This document shows, piece by piece, positions 20,101 to 28,812 of a stretch of 64,000 nucleotides of DNA. The notes under the pieces are model-generated. The model had not been told where the DNA came from. It worked only from the letters and a program-made list of their open reading frames with translations, and made no database searches. The stretch's first letter is position 1. Every line of letters begins with the position of its first letter. Source of the DNA: Amphritea sp. (GTDB taxonomy: Bacteria; Pseudomonadota; Gammaproteobacteria; Pseudomonadales; Balneatricaceae); the NCBI RefSeq assembly GCF_016744155.1, contig NZ_JADGEW010000017.1, positions 28,598 through 92,597 of the forward strand. Reading direction: 5' to 3'. Made by a program: the position numbers and the translations under genes.

Positions 20101-23100
20101 TGAAGCAGTAGCTGGTGGCTCAACTACTTATACTTATACAGTGACACGTACAGGTGATATTAGTGGTGCAACAAGTTATACCTGGTTAGCTAATAATACC
20201 AATGCAGAGACCGGTCAACCTGGTTATGTATATGACCTTTCTGATGGAAATACTTTTGAGTATCCAGCGGGAACTGATGATTTTTCAGGCAATGTTTACC
20301 CTTCAGGCAGTGGTTCCTTTTCTGCGAATCAAGTGACAGATACATTTACAGTTACTATCTCAGGTGATGATGTTGCTGAGGATGATCAGTGGTTTCATAC
20401 GAAAATAACGGCAACAAGTGGTTATGATGAAATTAATGTCGTCTATGATAATCCCGATCAAGCCGACGGTGCTCAGCTTTTCAGGACTTATTATTCTAGT
20501 AATTATTACTATGACAATACGGCTGTAAGCAGCTCAAGTAATGGTGTTTCATCAAATACGAATTATATTTATAGCTCTATTGAGCGAGATGAAGGTTTAT
20601 TTAGTGTTTTGGATAAAGAGGTAACTGCAGAAGGAAACCATGCCCTTCTTTCTTCACATCTAGAAGGCGATACCTCAGCGGATGGTGGAAGTGATGATTT
20701 AGTCGCCCATATTTTCGCAGTCCAAAGAACTGTTGCGACAGCTGGTGATGCGTGGGTCACATGGCGCGCAGTCAATTATAGTAACGCCAGTGCCGACGAT
20801 TTTGCCGATGGTTCAGATGCTCGTACTCTTGGTGGCGGAGTGCTTGCCTCAGGGACCGTCAATTTTGTTGATGGTCAGGAATGGGGATATATCACTATTT
20901 ACACCAAACCGGATGACCTAGGCGAATATGATGAAATTTTCCATGTTTATCTGGATGGCGTGTCTGGCGGAAGTAGTATTAATACATCTGATGATCAAGT
21001 AGGTTCGCCATATAATTTTGGTTATATTACTAATGATGACACGCGTTTTGATGCATCGGTAAATGATGTGACAGAAGGTGGCGTGCTAACCTTTACAATT
21101 ACTCGTGATGGTGATGCACGAGGGACTGATACCGTGGATTGGTCACTTGTTTTTCCGAGTGACGAAACGACCAACGAAGACACCAGCGATGAAACTAGCT
21201 GGTATAAGTTGGATCCTTCTGATGTCAACGATCCGGTTCCAAGTAATGGTACGGCAACCTATGTATCCGGGACGTTAACCTGGGGTGGTACCCTGACATT
21301 TGTCGATGGAGAGACAACCCAGACGATTACAGTGCAGACTATCGATGATAATCTGCCTGAAACTTGGAAGGAAAACCTGCCCATTATCTTGTCGAATGCG
21401 ACCAATGTTGATGTTAGTGAGGTGAATCATGACCTGGAGACCGCGTCAACCGGTTATACCGACACAGCACAGGTATATGATAATGAACCAGATCCGATTC
21501 TGACTCTATCGGTGGATAGTACTTCAGTGTTTGAAGGGACCGCCGCCAATTCTCTTTATAATGATCAGAATACCGGCAATACGGTAACCTTCACCATTAC
21601 CCGAACTGATCAGCAGGGTGATGCGCTGGATTACTCGTCAACGGTGGGTTGGTACTTGTCAGGCAGTAACCTTAATCGAAGCGATTATGGAGATATTAAG
21701 GATTACGGCACTGTTAATAGAGCTTATGAATATAACAGTGGGTCAACCTATGGCAATGTGTATTTTGCGGACAACGAAACAGAAAAGCAGATTACCATCA
21801 CCTATAACGGCGATGACTTTGTCGAGAATGATGAAACCCTGACGTTCCGCCTGATGGAGGCGGATCAAGCTGAGTCTTGGCTCTATGATGTCTACGGCGG
21901 AGTTGCGGAGCAGAATGGTTATGGCCCTGCCAATTTAGATACCAGTACCGAAAGCAATTATATACAACAACAGGTCACCATCAAAAACGATGATGTGCGC
22001 TTGTGGATAGATGGCTGGGATACTAACGGTAGCGATACAGGCGGTTATAACACTAACCTGAATGTTGATGCTTATGAAGGTAACCCACTCGCATTTTCGG
22101 TCGTTCGTGCAGGCCGGATGGATAATGATGTAGAGGTTGGCTATGAGATTATTACCAATGGTTCAGCCGTTAATGGTGATTTCGATACACTCACGGGTAC
22201 TTTTACCTTAGCTGCTCAAGCCAACGCCTATAGTAATAGCTTTACCTATAATATTTCTCTGGCTGATATTCTGGGTGATGATAGTTCTGTAGAAGTGAAC
22301 GAAACCTTTACCCTGCGTTTAACTACCCCTGGCGATACTGCTGGTTCGTCGGTGCGTTTCCAAAGTTATGCGACTAATACAAGTGCTTGGAATAATGCTT
22401 ACAGCGGAAAATCTACGACACTGGATCTTGCCGGAACCCTTTACGATGACGACACTACCTACACGCTGACCCCGGCCAGTACCAGCTTGGTTGAGACTGA
22501 TGACGGATCTAACCAGACCTATTCCTTTACTGTTGATCGAGCTAGTACGGGTTATTCACGAGCAGCTACGCTGAAATGGAAAGTAGAGGCCGTCGGTGGT
22601 GATCCTGCCAATGGGGATGACTTCAGCACGGATGATTCTTTAGGTACGAACAGCGGGCTGCCTAGCGGCAGCGTTTCTTTCGCCGATGGCGAATTGACCC
22701 AGCAGTTCAGTGTAGTGGTTGCTGGCGATATCATTGCCGAAAATAATGAAGCTTTCCGGGTTGTGCTTTTTGAGGATACTCTCACTACACCCAATCCAGA
22801 TATTACCAATAGCCACAGTATTGCAAGTGCCGACTTGACTATTTTGGCCGACGATACCGGCATCAGCATCAATGATGCTGTGATTAATGAAGGAGATTCA
22901 GGTACTACCAATCTGACCTTTACCGTTACCCGTTCGGGTGATTTATCGGGTACCAGTACTATGGATTATGAGCTGTTACATGGCACAACTGATGCTGCCG
23001 ATGTGACCGGTTCTACTTCAGGTTCCTTGGTGTTTACCGCGGGGCAGTCATCTAAAACCGTTACCATCCAAGTAGTAGGTGATGTCACGGTAGAAGACGC

Positions 23101-26100
23101 AGAAAACTTTAACTTACAGTTGTCGAACTTTGCTGGTGTCGATGACGCGATTGATTTTGTCGGCGAAGGTACTATCACCAACGATGATACGGTTTTCAGT
23201 ATCGCTCAGCTGGCTGCCTCAAGTGAAGAAGATGGCGTCGGCCAAACCTTTAGTATCAGCCGAACTAAAGCAACTGTACAGGATCAAACCGTTAACTGGG
23301 CGGTGAGTACGGATACCGCGAATACCGCCGACTTTGGAGGCAGTTTCCCCTCGGGTTCGGTGACCTTTACCGGTAATGAGCTGAGTAAAACGATTACCAT
23401 TAATCCAAGCAGCGATATCACTGCAGAAACCGATGAGACCTATAATGTCAGCATTACCTTAGGGGCCGGTACAGCAGGTGATAATATTGCTACCGATGCT
23501 GTGGTCGGAACTATTTTAAATGATGATGCCACGTTAAATATCTTGACCGATCAGGCGACAGGATTGGAAGGTCATAGCGGCACTACTGATTTTACTTTTT
23601 CAGTCAATCGTAGTGGCAGCAGCTCGGGTACAGCCTCAGTGGATTGGGCGCTCTCGGGTGCGCTGGCGGCAGATTTTGCAACAGGTCAGGATATTCTTAC
23701 CACTAACGGCGGTTTGCCGAGTGGCACATTGAATTTTGCCGATGGAATAACTAGCCAGATTATAACGGTACAAGTTGTGGCTGATGCTGTTGTGGAGGCG
23801 GATGAAAGCTTTACCATCACACTTTCTAACGCAACTGATGCGCATATTAATACTGCTACGGCGAATGCGACGATTACCAATGATGATTCGACGTTGGCTA
23901 TTACGGCAACGGATGCAAGTGTTGCGGAGGGTAATAATGGCACTACAGCCTTTACCTTTACAGTGACCCGTACCGGCTATAACGGAGATGCAGCGACAGG
24001 CGATTATGCGGTCACTGGGTCGGGTGCTAACCCGGCTGATGGTGCAGATTTTGGTGGTACCTTGCCAAGCGGAACCTGGACTATTCCTGCTGGACAGAAT
24101 AGTGAAACCTTTACGGTATTGGTAAGTGGAGATCTAACAGCTGAGTTGATTGAAGGTTTTGATGTCACATTATCAAACCCGAGTGCTGGAGCAACTATTA
24201 CCACGGCGACTGCCAGTGGCAGTATCTTGGCCGACGATGTGGTCTTTAGTGTTGCGGCACCAGTCACTCAATCTGAAGGTGATACTGGGGCTACAACTAA
24301 CTTTGCCTTTGACGTTACTCGCACGGGTGATGTGACCGGTACACAGACGTTAACCTGGACTGTTGCAGGCTTTGGAGCGAATGCTGCCAGTACGGATGAT
24401 TTTGATGCGCTGACCGGCACTGTAACCTTTAATCCGAGTGATACTACTCAGACTATACTGGTGCCGGTGACCGGCGATGATCGCGGTGAAGCCAATGAAG
24501 ATTTCCGTCTAACGCTGACTAGTTCCGATGGGGTGGTGTTTACCAATGATAGCGCCGATGCACTGATTACCGATGATGAAGCGTCACTGCGGATCGAAAC
24601 TTTAGATTCTAGTAAAGCCGAAGGTCAGGACGGCGATAGTACCGTTTATACCTTCCGAGTTACCCGTACGGGTAATGAATCATTGGCGACTGATGTTGAT
24701 TGGGCAGTAGCTGGATTAGGCGACTTGGATGCGGCCGACTTCGGCGGTACCCTACCATCAGGCTCTCTGCACTTTAATGCGAATGATAATGAAGAGATCA
24801 TTAGCATCACAGTGAGTGGCGATGACAGTATCGAAGCCGATGAAGACTTTACGGTGAGCTTGAGTAATGCTTCAGCTGGCGCGGATATCGTAGTAGCTGA
24901 TGCCACCGGTGAGATCACCAGTGACGACACTTTATGGAATCTTGAAGTGATCAGTGCGCCTACCGAAGAGGGCGATGCTGCGGCGAGTTTCACCTTCCGA
25001 ATCAGCCGCAGTGGTGGCTTGAGCGCCGCGACAGTGGGCTGGGGAGTGACAGGTAGTGGCGTCAATGCAGCAGAAGCGGCTGACTTCGCCGGTTCACTGC
25101 TGCCGAATGGTAGTTTGAGCTTTGGCGATGGTGAAACCAGTCAAGATATTACCGTTACCCTTAATGGCGATAACCTGCTGGAATTGGATGAAACCTTTAC
25201 CATAGGTTTGAATGCCCCAGCAGGTACAGGGCAGCATAGTTTTACGACTCAAAGCATCGAACAAACCATCATCAATGATGATGATCAGATGGCGATTGTA
25301 AGTCTCTCCTCCGATGCCGCTGAAGGGACTGGTAGTCAGGGCGTTTACAGCTTTACCGTAACCCGGAACGGCTCTGTGGATGGTACTTCGAGCGTTGATT
25401 GGCAGATAGTACATGGCACCACGAATGCTGGTGATTTCGCAGCAATCAGCGGTACAGTTAGCTTTATCGATGGCCAAGGTAGCGCCACGATCTTTGTGAA
25501 TACGATCGGTGATCGGGTGCTAGAAAATGATGAAACCTTTTCGGTTGAGTTAACTAATCCGGGGCAGGGCAGTACCATCGATAGTGGTGCAGCGAACGCG
25601 GCCGGCGTTATTCGCAATGATGATGTGGATGTGGCTTTGTCACTCGCGACCAGTACGGTCACAGAAGGCGATGGCAATGAAATCACTTTTACTCTAACTC
25701 GCAGTGGTGATACTTCCGTATCAACCTCTGTAAATTGGACTGCTGTAGCTGGAACTGCCGGATTGGCTGATTTTGTTACGGGACAGGATGTACTGACCAG
25801 TAATGGCGGTTTGCCGAGTGGCAATGTCCTGTTCGCGGTTGGGGAAACCAGTAAAACCATCACCTTGGCTATCGAAAATGATGGCCAGTATGAAGGTAAT
25901 GAGTCTTTTCAATTACACCTTGATGCTGTATCGGCCCATGCCGATATTACCAGTAACGATCTGACCGGTACGATTCAGGATGATGACGACCAGCTAGCGG
26001 TGGTTGCAATCGATAACAGTAAAATTGAAGGGGATAGCGGCACGGTCGTTTATACCTTCCAGGTTAACCGGACCGGTACCGATCTTGGGGCCACCTCGGT

Positions 26101-28717
26101 GGAGTGGTCTGCTGCAGGTTCCGGTAGTTATGCGTTAGATAGCAACGAATTTGTTGCCACGACCGGTTCGGTCAGTTTTGCTGATGGTGAGACCAGCCAA
26201 ACCTTCAGTGTTGCAGTGAAGGGCGATACCGAGGGTGAATACGACGAGACTTTCAGCGTAACATTGGAGAATCCGGCGACAGGCTCGACCGTCATCGGTA
26301 GCCCGGCGACGGCGACGGTGCTGAATGATGATGCAGTACTGAGTATCAGTGCTAATCAGGCGTCATTGTCAGAAACAAACGAAGGCCAGGAACAGCAGTT
26401 TAGCTTCACCGTTACTCGCAGTGGTGATACTAGTATCGCTAGTAGCGCGTTGTGGAGCGTGGTTAATAGCGGCGCGACGCCAGCGACAGCGCTCGACTTT
26501 GGCGGTCTGTTGCCGACCGGTGCGGTCGGCTTCGGAGTGGGTGATACCACTGCGACCATCACGGTTACTGTGATCGGGGATACGGTAGGTGAAGATGATG
26601 AAACCTTCTCGGTGGTATTGTCTGACCCTCAAAACGCTACTCTTCTGGAAGGCAGTGCTGAAACTACGATTGCGAATGACGATACAGGTCTGCGAATTAC
26701 CGCTACGGATGCAGATAAGTATGAAGGACAGCCGGGCGAGACAACGCTATATACCTTGCAGGTTGAACGGCTTGGTTTGAGTACCGGCGTTGCTTCAGTG
26801 GACTGGCAGGTAGGTGGTAAGGGAAGTTATCCGGCTAATGCCAGTGACTTTGTCGGTGAAGTTTTCCCCTCTGGTAGCCTGATTTTTGCTGATGGCGAAA
26901 CGGTTAAAACCATTACTCTGAATGTAGCAGGCGATAGTACCATTGGCTTTGACCAAGAATTTGAAGTGGTATTGTCGAATAATGTTGGCGCGGATCTGAT
27001 CAATACCTCGGCGGACGGTGTTATTCGTAACGATGATAACCATGTGTCGGTTGCCGCGCAGAATGCTAGCCAGGTGGAAGGCGATAGTGGCACGCTCAAC
27101 TACAGCTTCGCAGTTACTCGTACCGGCGAATTGGATCTGGTTGCGGATATCGGTTGGCGGGTGGTGGGTTCCGGGGGTAGTCAGGCAGATGCCGATGACT
27201 TCGGTGGTACGTTACCGAACGGTACCGTTAATTTCGGCATAGGTCAGGACACTGTCATAGTGACCGTAGAGGTTAGTGGTGATACTGCGACCGAACTGGA
27301 TGAGCAGTTTGATGTTGAATTGCTGAATCCGGGCGCCGGTGTTTCTATCAATCCGATTGCCGATTCTGCCAGTAGTATTATCGAAACCGACGATGTGGGT
27401 GTGGTATTAATCGCTGTAGATAATGATAGAGCGGAAGGTGAAACGGGTGAGCAAGCGGCATTCTCTTTCCGGGTGCTGCGTTCAGGGCCGATCGATAGCG
27501 CAATAACGGTGCAATACGTGATCAGCGGTGCGGTGGATGCTAATGATTTTGTTGCGCCTTTAACTGGCACGTTTGTTATGGCTGCTGGAGTTAGCTCACA
27601 ACTGCTGACGTTGAATGCGCAAGGCGATGATACGGTCGAGACTGACGAAGCCTTTATCGTCACTCTATCTTCAGCGGAAGCCAACGTCGATAGCTCGCCG
27701 GTTAGTGGTGTGATTCGGGATGACGACAATGGTATTTCTATTGCTGCGCGTAGAGCGGTAGTGACGGAAGGTACAGGAGTTGGCACTACTGAAGTGTTCT
27801 TCGATGTTACTCGCACGACTAGTGACGCACCGACAATCGTCAACTGGGCGGTTACCGGCTCAGGTCTAGCGGCTATTGTGGCGACAGATATAGATGGCAA
27901 CACATTACCTACTGGCAGTGTCAGCTTTGGTGTCGGTGTAACTTCGGTTTCATTCTCCATTCTGATTGATCAGGATGCGGTGGTTGAGGTAGATGAACTA
28001 TTAACCGCAACAATCACCAGTACAGATAGCAATGTTATCGCAATTGGGTCAGCCGATGTGACTATCACCAATGATGATACAGCGGGTGCTGGTGCAGATG
28101 AAGTTGTCGGTAGTGGCAGTGGTGATGCGCTGGATGGCTTCGGTGGTACCGATATACTCTATGGTCTGGCGGGTGATGATGTTATTCGCGGCGGCGATGA
28201 AGCCGATCAGATTACCGGTGGTGAAGGAGGTGATGTCTTGCTGGGTGGTGCTGGCGCAGATCTATTTCGCTATGAGTCGCCTACTGAAGGTTCTGATGTA
28301 CTACAGGACTTTACTGCAGGCAGCGATCAGATTGGCTTTGTCTCAGCAGGCTTTGGTGGTTTAAGCGGCCCGTTAGTTGCAGCCTCACAGAGCTTTGCAA
28401 CAGATTTGACCACCACATTGAGTCAGTTGGCTGATAAGCCTGATAGCGACCTATATAAAGTAGCATTTGATCCCGGTGTGTTTGATTTCGGTACCGGTAT
28501 CGCCGGCCAGTTGGATGAACTGGAAGCGGCGATGACGTCTGGGAATCATACCGGTGGCGCATTCTTAGTAGTATCTAACGGTAGTGAATCTCATGTGTAT
28601 TTCGATGCGGATACCGCTCAAGGTAGCGACGGCTCGGGTCTGATTGAGCTGGCGGAGATACCTACATTGGATTACGCTGATATCGCGCCGGACGATATGA
28701 TTATTGCGGTCTCTTAA
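11192..28717 (+). CDS. Giant Calx-beta repeat RTX adhesin, type I secreted
   Basis: The product is about 5,841 residues. AAGGTGATAGAC before the ATG at 11192 makes this the better start; a TTG at 11150 is in frame. There is no signal peptide, as expected for type I export. Residues 1-110 are helical, then comes a Pro/Ser/Thr-rich linker to about 220. About 43 Calx-beta-type domains follow, counted by their terminal NDD-like motif and each about 100-115 residues. A PPC-like domain interrupts the series near 2580-2715, and larger Tyr-rich domains occupy about 2960-3750. RTX repeats such as GGAGADLF lie near 5647-5693, followed by a C-terminal secretion region. Calx-beta domains bind calcium, so a calcium-stiffened surface adhesin is inferred. 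The ligand cannot be predicted. Confidence 0.93.
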   Translation: MVDQNSLTQQSEISEVIVKVVQSIDSLDASNIQLLDMSEAFDTLLQEGWTADQIQELIIILKTIAAGIPAESLSIATLLDAIFNQMNEVGSDFNTALQSFPAPILREASDYSDEPSQSGTDKSGLPGINSPNAGESVDYVNEPPTPPNPLNHPELTGLTRDSSDSSSPSLPRPEVTGLTLDNVGGQSSGTPETTLLTQELTALTSPTQNVVLPPTPLNLESRFSIGAMVASVVEGSDGEITTVSFVVSRTNPIAAGDLSWSVSGLSSDDFVGAVVPGGTLSFVVGESEKTITIDIAGDRSNESIEQLQISIDSNDVNFVILKPQANTTILNDDSNVQVSVDLDSVNEGNEGTSQILTYTLTRGNALTSSSVDWSVAGMDAAGFVGGQALNGTVNFAVGETSKTITLEVLGDKTIETTENLVVSLSNPGDNLNLGTVSSAATTVVNDDGEVVISVDQSSIDEGRDGTSQVLTYTLSRDNTLTSSSVDWSVEGMDAADFAGGQALNGTVTFAVGDTSKTFTLEVLGDKTIEATENLVVSLSNPGDNLNLGAASSAITAVVNDDGEVVISVDQSSIDEGRDGTSQILTYTLSRDNTLTSSSVDWSVAGMDAADFAGGQALNGTVTFAVGDTSKTITLEVLGDKTIEATENLVVSLSNPGDNLNLGTASSAATTVVNDDGEVVISVDQSSIDEGREGTSQVLTYTLSRDNTLTSSSVDWSVAGMDAADFAGGQALNGTVTFSVGDTSKTITLEVLGDKTIEATENLVVSLSNSGDNLNLGAVSSAATTVVNDDGEVVVSVDHSAIDEGSEGTSQVLTYTLSRDNTLTASSVDWSVTGLVDIGDFAVGQALSGTVNFAAGESSKTVTLEVIGDKTIEIDESIVFTLSNPGDDLNLGGVSSNTTRVIDDDSLASIVADQVSVVEGNEGSSQVVTFTVSRSGSLSASQVDWSASGLDATDFDGGVIPSGMLNFAVGELSQQISIIIDGDRDIESDETLTVSLSNPGSDMTLGTASADITVINDDSGFSLIGDVMTLVEGGTGSEALVQFHVVRSEGLNQAMDIDFRLIGLGASSADALDFTAGQDGLGDNGGMPSGTVSFGAGETSKAVTVRISGDATFEPNEAFGVLLENPPAGASIVYGEAFGEILTDEMSFDVSAVIGSVLEGNRSDTGGQLEFLVTRQGDIESAANVGYQINGYGESPVNTADFAAAQDLSGSVVFAAGQASVSVFVDLEGDSLIEGIEHFSFDLVPETQNTIIGIGTALGTIAPDDIAIVIASLDAIRKEGSTVGEEQQHSFIVTRGGYLDAAVVLDWEVVGNGGSPVDASDFGGTLPSGTLIINSGDTQGLVSFAPSVDELLESNQGYQVILTTAQDGVVLSTDRANGTILNDDMGLTLLATNLDRPEGNPGDTSQLSFSVSRSGDLTQSASVNWALLADSVNGVDSSDFDGGVLPSGTIDFLRGVQTQLVTIPLSLDEIIEADEGFSIQLSGASGGTEILLNNVSGVIRNDDASFALQPGSTVQEGDSGTTVISLTVLRSGDLSGTDTVNFSVSDALSGASVSADDFVGGVYPTGTVTFNPTDASQTIEVAVQGDGILETDEGLTVTLATPSAGSTITADQASVVVSNDDDSLSITATSADNNEGDTSSDFTFTVTRTGNLAKATSVEWNVAGSGGAPAAATDFVGGALPSGSLSFASGETSKIITVSVLGDLLQENDESFNVNLSNASAGTELATETAAGIIRDNDTGLLIAATSVDLIEDDAGSQNHTFTVTRTGDLSGTTTADWTITGATDVNDFSALSGTVNFAANESSQVITVQALGDTTVESTESFTVTLSNASNNADIQVDAATSSIIADDIALTVTAGAVSVLEGATGTTNILEYTVTRTGDTASTTSVDWTATGLSAADVSGSSPLSGSLAFAANELIKTISIIVLGDMENEADETLTVTLSNPGANTALITDNAFTVVTNDDGEFAITATNATLDEGDTGETDYVFTVTRAGDTNVEGTIDWRVELPGGLADANIGDFSAAQDGLTTNGGLPSGSLTFAAGITSQEIRVRVATDGEVEQNENFNVVLDNPTSNNEITTPSAAGVIQNDDTGFSIIAVTSDQLEGQSGTTTYTYTVTRAGDISNAALVDWSVAGAAGVTGADAAASAGDFTGVMSGTLNFNANEASVTLDVIVNGDTTVEEHEGFQVTIANARLTDTTAQVIVDNSADGLIRNDDQSFAVAAANSTITEGNSSTTQVSFNVTRSGDSSAEATVDYVMTGANGAVDSDIIGSLPSGTLTFAAGQSILAVSVDVNGDTLAENDEDFTLTLSNQSTGFISTANATTTVINDDINYAITAPVDQAEGESGTTTVEYTVQRTGDTSGATDILWRLLSATGLTTADFVGNQDVLGTNAGLPSGTLSFANNQISKTISLAVAGDTTLEADETLTIELYTPTAGTIQSGDETDSMLLLSDDDQFDISADIANLDEANSDHDVTFSVTRTGSLDGARTLNWAASGLSADDFVGGSVPSGTVSFADGVNSATITVSISGDSTVEADETLTVTLSGAPNNSIIGSNSATTTLVNDDASLAITPLLADKNEGNTTLASGEIPQDNTSVFTVGADGDYQGEIGDDGLDWRDKDWFRVNLTEGHSYLIRSEGSGSGGNTLLPPRIDGIYAEDGTSLGYSADTFSGSPQYTAETTFTPDTSGIYFISAASYAGGGYEGTYTLKVADQTTPGADVSVPAVTLVPFTFTVTRSGDTDQVSTVDWRVGGGTDPLLASEFDAGGDILGDNGGLPSGSLTFTAGEVSKVVTINVVSDNLLEADETLRVTLSNSSAGTSITTESADGVVRNDDAELNITAGTASLIEGDAGHSTGVAYTYTVTRTGNTDQVTTVDWDVAHGTTDQSDFSNGSNANINPSNTLTFNSGETSKTITVYAHGDTGAGSVEDDETFSVQLSNSNEGSSIGSTSSFDSTIVNDDTMLTLSVDDYSKAEAVAGGSTTYTYTVTRTGDISGATSYTWLANNTNAETGQPGYVYDLSDGNTFEYPAGTDDFSGNVYPSGSGSFSANQVTDTFTVTISGDDVAEDDQWFHTKITATSGYDEINVVYDNPDQADGAQLFRTYYSSNYYYDNTAVSSSSNGVSSNTNYIYSSIERDEGLFSVLDKEVTAEGNHALLSSHLEGDTSADGGSDDLVAHIFAVQRTVATAGDAWVTWRAVNYSNASADDFADGSDARTLGGGVLASGTVNFVDGQEWGYITIYTKPDDLGEYDEIFHVYLDGVSGGSSINTSDDQVGSPYNFGYITNDDTRFDASVNDVTEGGVLTFTITRDGDARGTDTVDWSLVFPSDETTNEDTSDETSWYKLDPSDVNDPVPSNGTATYVSGTLTWGGTLTFVDGETTQTITVQTIDDNLPETWKENLPIILSNATNVDVSEVNHDLETASTGYTDTAQVYDNEPDPILTLSVDSTSVFEGTAANSLYNDQNTGNTVTFTITRTDQQGDALDYSSTVGWYLSGSNLNRSDYGDIKDYGTVNRAYEYNSGSTYGNVYFADNETEKQITITYNGDDFVENDETLTFRLMEADQAESWLYDVYGGVAEQNGYGPANLDTSTESNYIQQQVTIKNDDVRLWIDGWDTNGSDTGGYNTNLNVDAYEGNPLAFSVVRAGRMDNDVEVGYEIITNGSAVNGDFDTLTGTFTLAAQANAYSNSFTYNISLADILGDDSSVEVNETFTLRLTTPGDTAGSSVRFQSYATNTSAWNNAYSGKSTTLDLAGTLYDDDTTYTLTPASTSLVETDDGSNQTYSFTVDRASTGYSRAATLKWKVEAVGGDPANGDDFSTDDSLGTNSGLPSGSVSFADGELTQQFSVVVAGDIIAENNEAFRVVLFEDTLTTPNPDITNSHSIASADLTILADDTGISINDAVINEGDSGTTNLTFTVTRSGDLSGTSTMDYELLHGTTDAADVTGSTSGSLVFTAGQSSKTVTIQVVGDVTVEDAENFNLQLSNFAGVDDAIDFVGEGTITNDDTVFSIAQLAASSEEDGVGQTFSISRTKATVQDQTVNWAVSTDTANTADFGGSFPSGSVTFTGNELSKTITINPSSDITAETDETYNVSITLGAGTAGDNIATDAVVGTILNDDATLNILTDQATGLEGHSGTTDFTFSVNRSGSSSGTASVDWALSGALAADFATGQDILTTNGGLPSGTLNFADGITSQIITVQVVADAVVEADESFTITLSNATDAHINTATANATITNDDSTLAITATDASVAEGNNGTTAFTFTVTRTGYNGDAATGDYAVTGSGANPADGADFGGTLPSGTWTIPAGQNSETFTVLVSGDLTAELIEGFDVTLSNPSAGATITTATASGSILADDVVFSVAAPVTQSEGDTGATTNFAFDVTRTGDVTGTQTLTWTVAGFGANAASTDDFDALTGTVTFNPSDTTQTILVPVTGDDRGEANEDFRLTLTSSDGVVFTNDSADALITDDEASLRIETLDSSKAEGQDGDSTVYTFRVTRTGNESLATDVDWAVAGLGDLDAADFGGTLPSGSLHFNANDNEEIISITVSGDDSIEADEDFTVSLSNASAGADIVVADATGEITSDDTLWNLEVISAPTEEGDAAASFTFRISRSGGLSAATVGWGVTGSGVNAAEAADFAGSLLPNGSLSFGDGETSQDITVTLNGDNLLELDETFTIGLNAPAGTGQHSFTTQSIEQTIINDDDQMAIVSLSSDAAEGTGSQGVYSFTVTRNGSVDGTSSVDWQIVHGTTNAGDFAAISGTVSFIDGQGSATIFVNTIGDRVLENDETFSVELTNPGQGSTIDSGAANAAGVIRNDDVDVALSLATSTVTEGDGNEITFTLTRSGDTSVSTSVNWTAVAGTAGLADFVTGQDVLTSNGGLPSGNVLFAVGETSKTITLAIENDGQYEGNESFQLHLDAVSAHADITSNDLTGTIQDDDDQLAVVAIDNSKIEGDSGTVVYTFQVNRTGTDLGATSVEWSAAGSGSYALDSNEFVATTGSVSFADGETSQTFSVAVKGDTEGEYDETFSVTLENPATGSTVIGSPATATVLNDDAVLSISANQASLSETNEGQEQQFSFTVTRSGDTSIASSALWSVVNSGATPATALDFGGLLPTGAVGFGVGDTTATITVTVIGDTVGEDDETFSVVLSDPQNATLLEGSAETTIANDDTGLRITATDADKYEGQPGETTLYTLQVERLGLSTGVASVDWQVGGKGSYPANASDFVGEVFPSGSLIFADGETVKTITLNVAGDSTIGFDQEFEVVLSNNVGADLINTSADGVIRNDDNHVSVAAQNASQVEGDSGTLNYSFAVTRTGELDLVADIGWRVVGSGGSQADADDFGGTLPNGTVNFGIGQDTVIVTVEVSGDTATELDEQFDVELLNPGAGVSINPIADSASSIIETDDVGVVLIAVDNDRAEGETGEQAAFSFRVLRSGPIDSAITVQYVISGAVDANDFVAPLTGTFVMAAGVSSQLLTLNAQGDDTVETDEAFIVTLSSAEANVDSSPVSGVIRDDDNGISIAARRAVVTEGTGVGTTEVFFDVTRTTSDAPTIVNWAVTGSGLAAIVATDIDGNTLPTGSVSFGVGVTSVSFSILIDQDAVVEVDELLTATITSTDSNVIAIGSADVTITNDDTAGAGADEVVGSGSGDALDGFGGTDILYGLAGDDVIRGGDEADQITGGEGGDVLLGGAGADLFRYESPTEGSDVLQDFTAGSDQIGFVSAGFGGLSGPLVAASQSFATDLTTTLSQLADKPDSDLYKVAFDPGVFDFGTGIAGQLDELEAAMTSGNHTGGAFLVVSNGSESHVYFDADTAQGSDGSGLIELAEIPTLDYADIAPDDMIIAVS
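12181..13548 (+). repeat. Four tandem 342-bp near-identical units inside the adhesin gene
   Basis: The landmark AAATGATGATGGCGAAGTTG recurs with a period of exactly 342 bp (12523, 12865, 13207). The unit starting at 12181 is more diverged at its start, and a fifth, weaker unit follows 13549. Each unit encodes 114 residues, one Calx-beta domain. Confidence 0.92.
18930..19330 (+). other. PPC-like domain inserted in the adhesin repeat array
   Basis: The segment reads WFRVNLTEGHSYLIRSEGSG, then a GIYAEDGT turn, then TSGIYFISAASY and YEGTYTLKV. These are hallmarks of bacterial pre-peptidase C-terminal (PPC) beta-sandwich domains. It sits between the first strand of one Calx-beta repeat and its FTFTVTRSG continuation. 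Confidence 0.7.
28132..28270 (+). other. RTX nonapeptide repeats of the adhesin
   Basis: About five repeats of the GGxGxDxLx type (for example GLAGDDVI, GGEGGDVLL, GGAGADLF) form the calcium-binding beta-roll that precedes the C-terminal type I secretion signal. Confidence 0.88.
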
Positions 28718-28773
28718 GCTTAATGCGATGGGCTGTTATGATCTGACAGCCTATCGATGCTAAACGGCAGCGC

Positions 28774-28805
28774 TGTTAGCGCTTAATTCTAGTTAAGCGC
28801 TAACA
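28774..28805 (+). promoter_or_regulatory. Perfect 13-bp hairpin between adhesin and exporter genes
   Basis: TGTTAGCGCTTAA pairs exactly with TTAAGCGCTAACA around TTCTAG. No T-run follows. It ends 8 bases before the candidate TTG start of the exporter gene, so it could throttle translation or processing. The role is inferred. Confidence 0.65.
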
Positions 28806-28812
28806 CAGTCAG

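Noticed and set aside
11644..27960. Many long minus-strand open frames opposite the adhesin gene
   Set aside because: They mirror the Calx-beta repeats, recur with the repeat period, are Ser/Val/Pro rich and lack ribosome sites; they are shadows of the coding strand.
28774..28805. Hairpin after the adhesin gene as a rho-independent terminator
   Set aside because: The stem is perfect but AT-balanced and followed by CAGTCAGTTGG, with no T-run.
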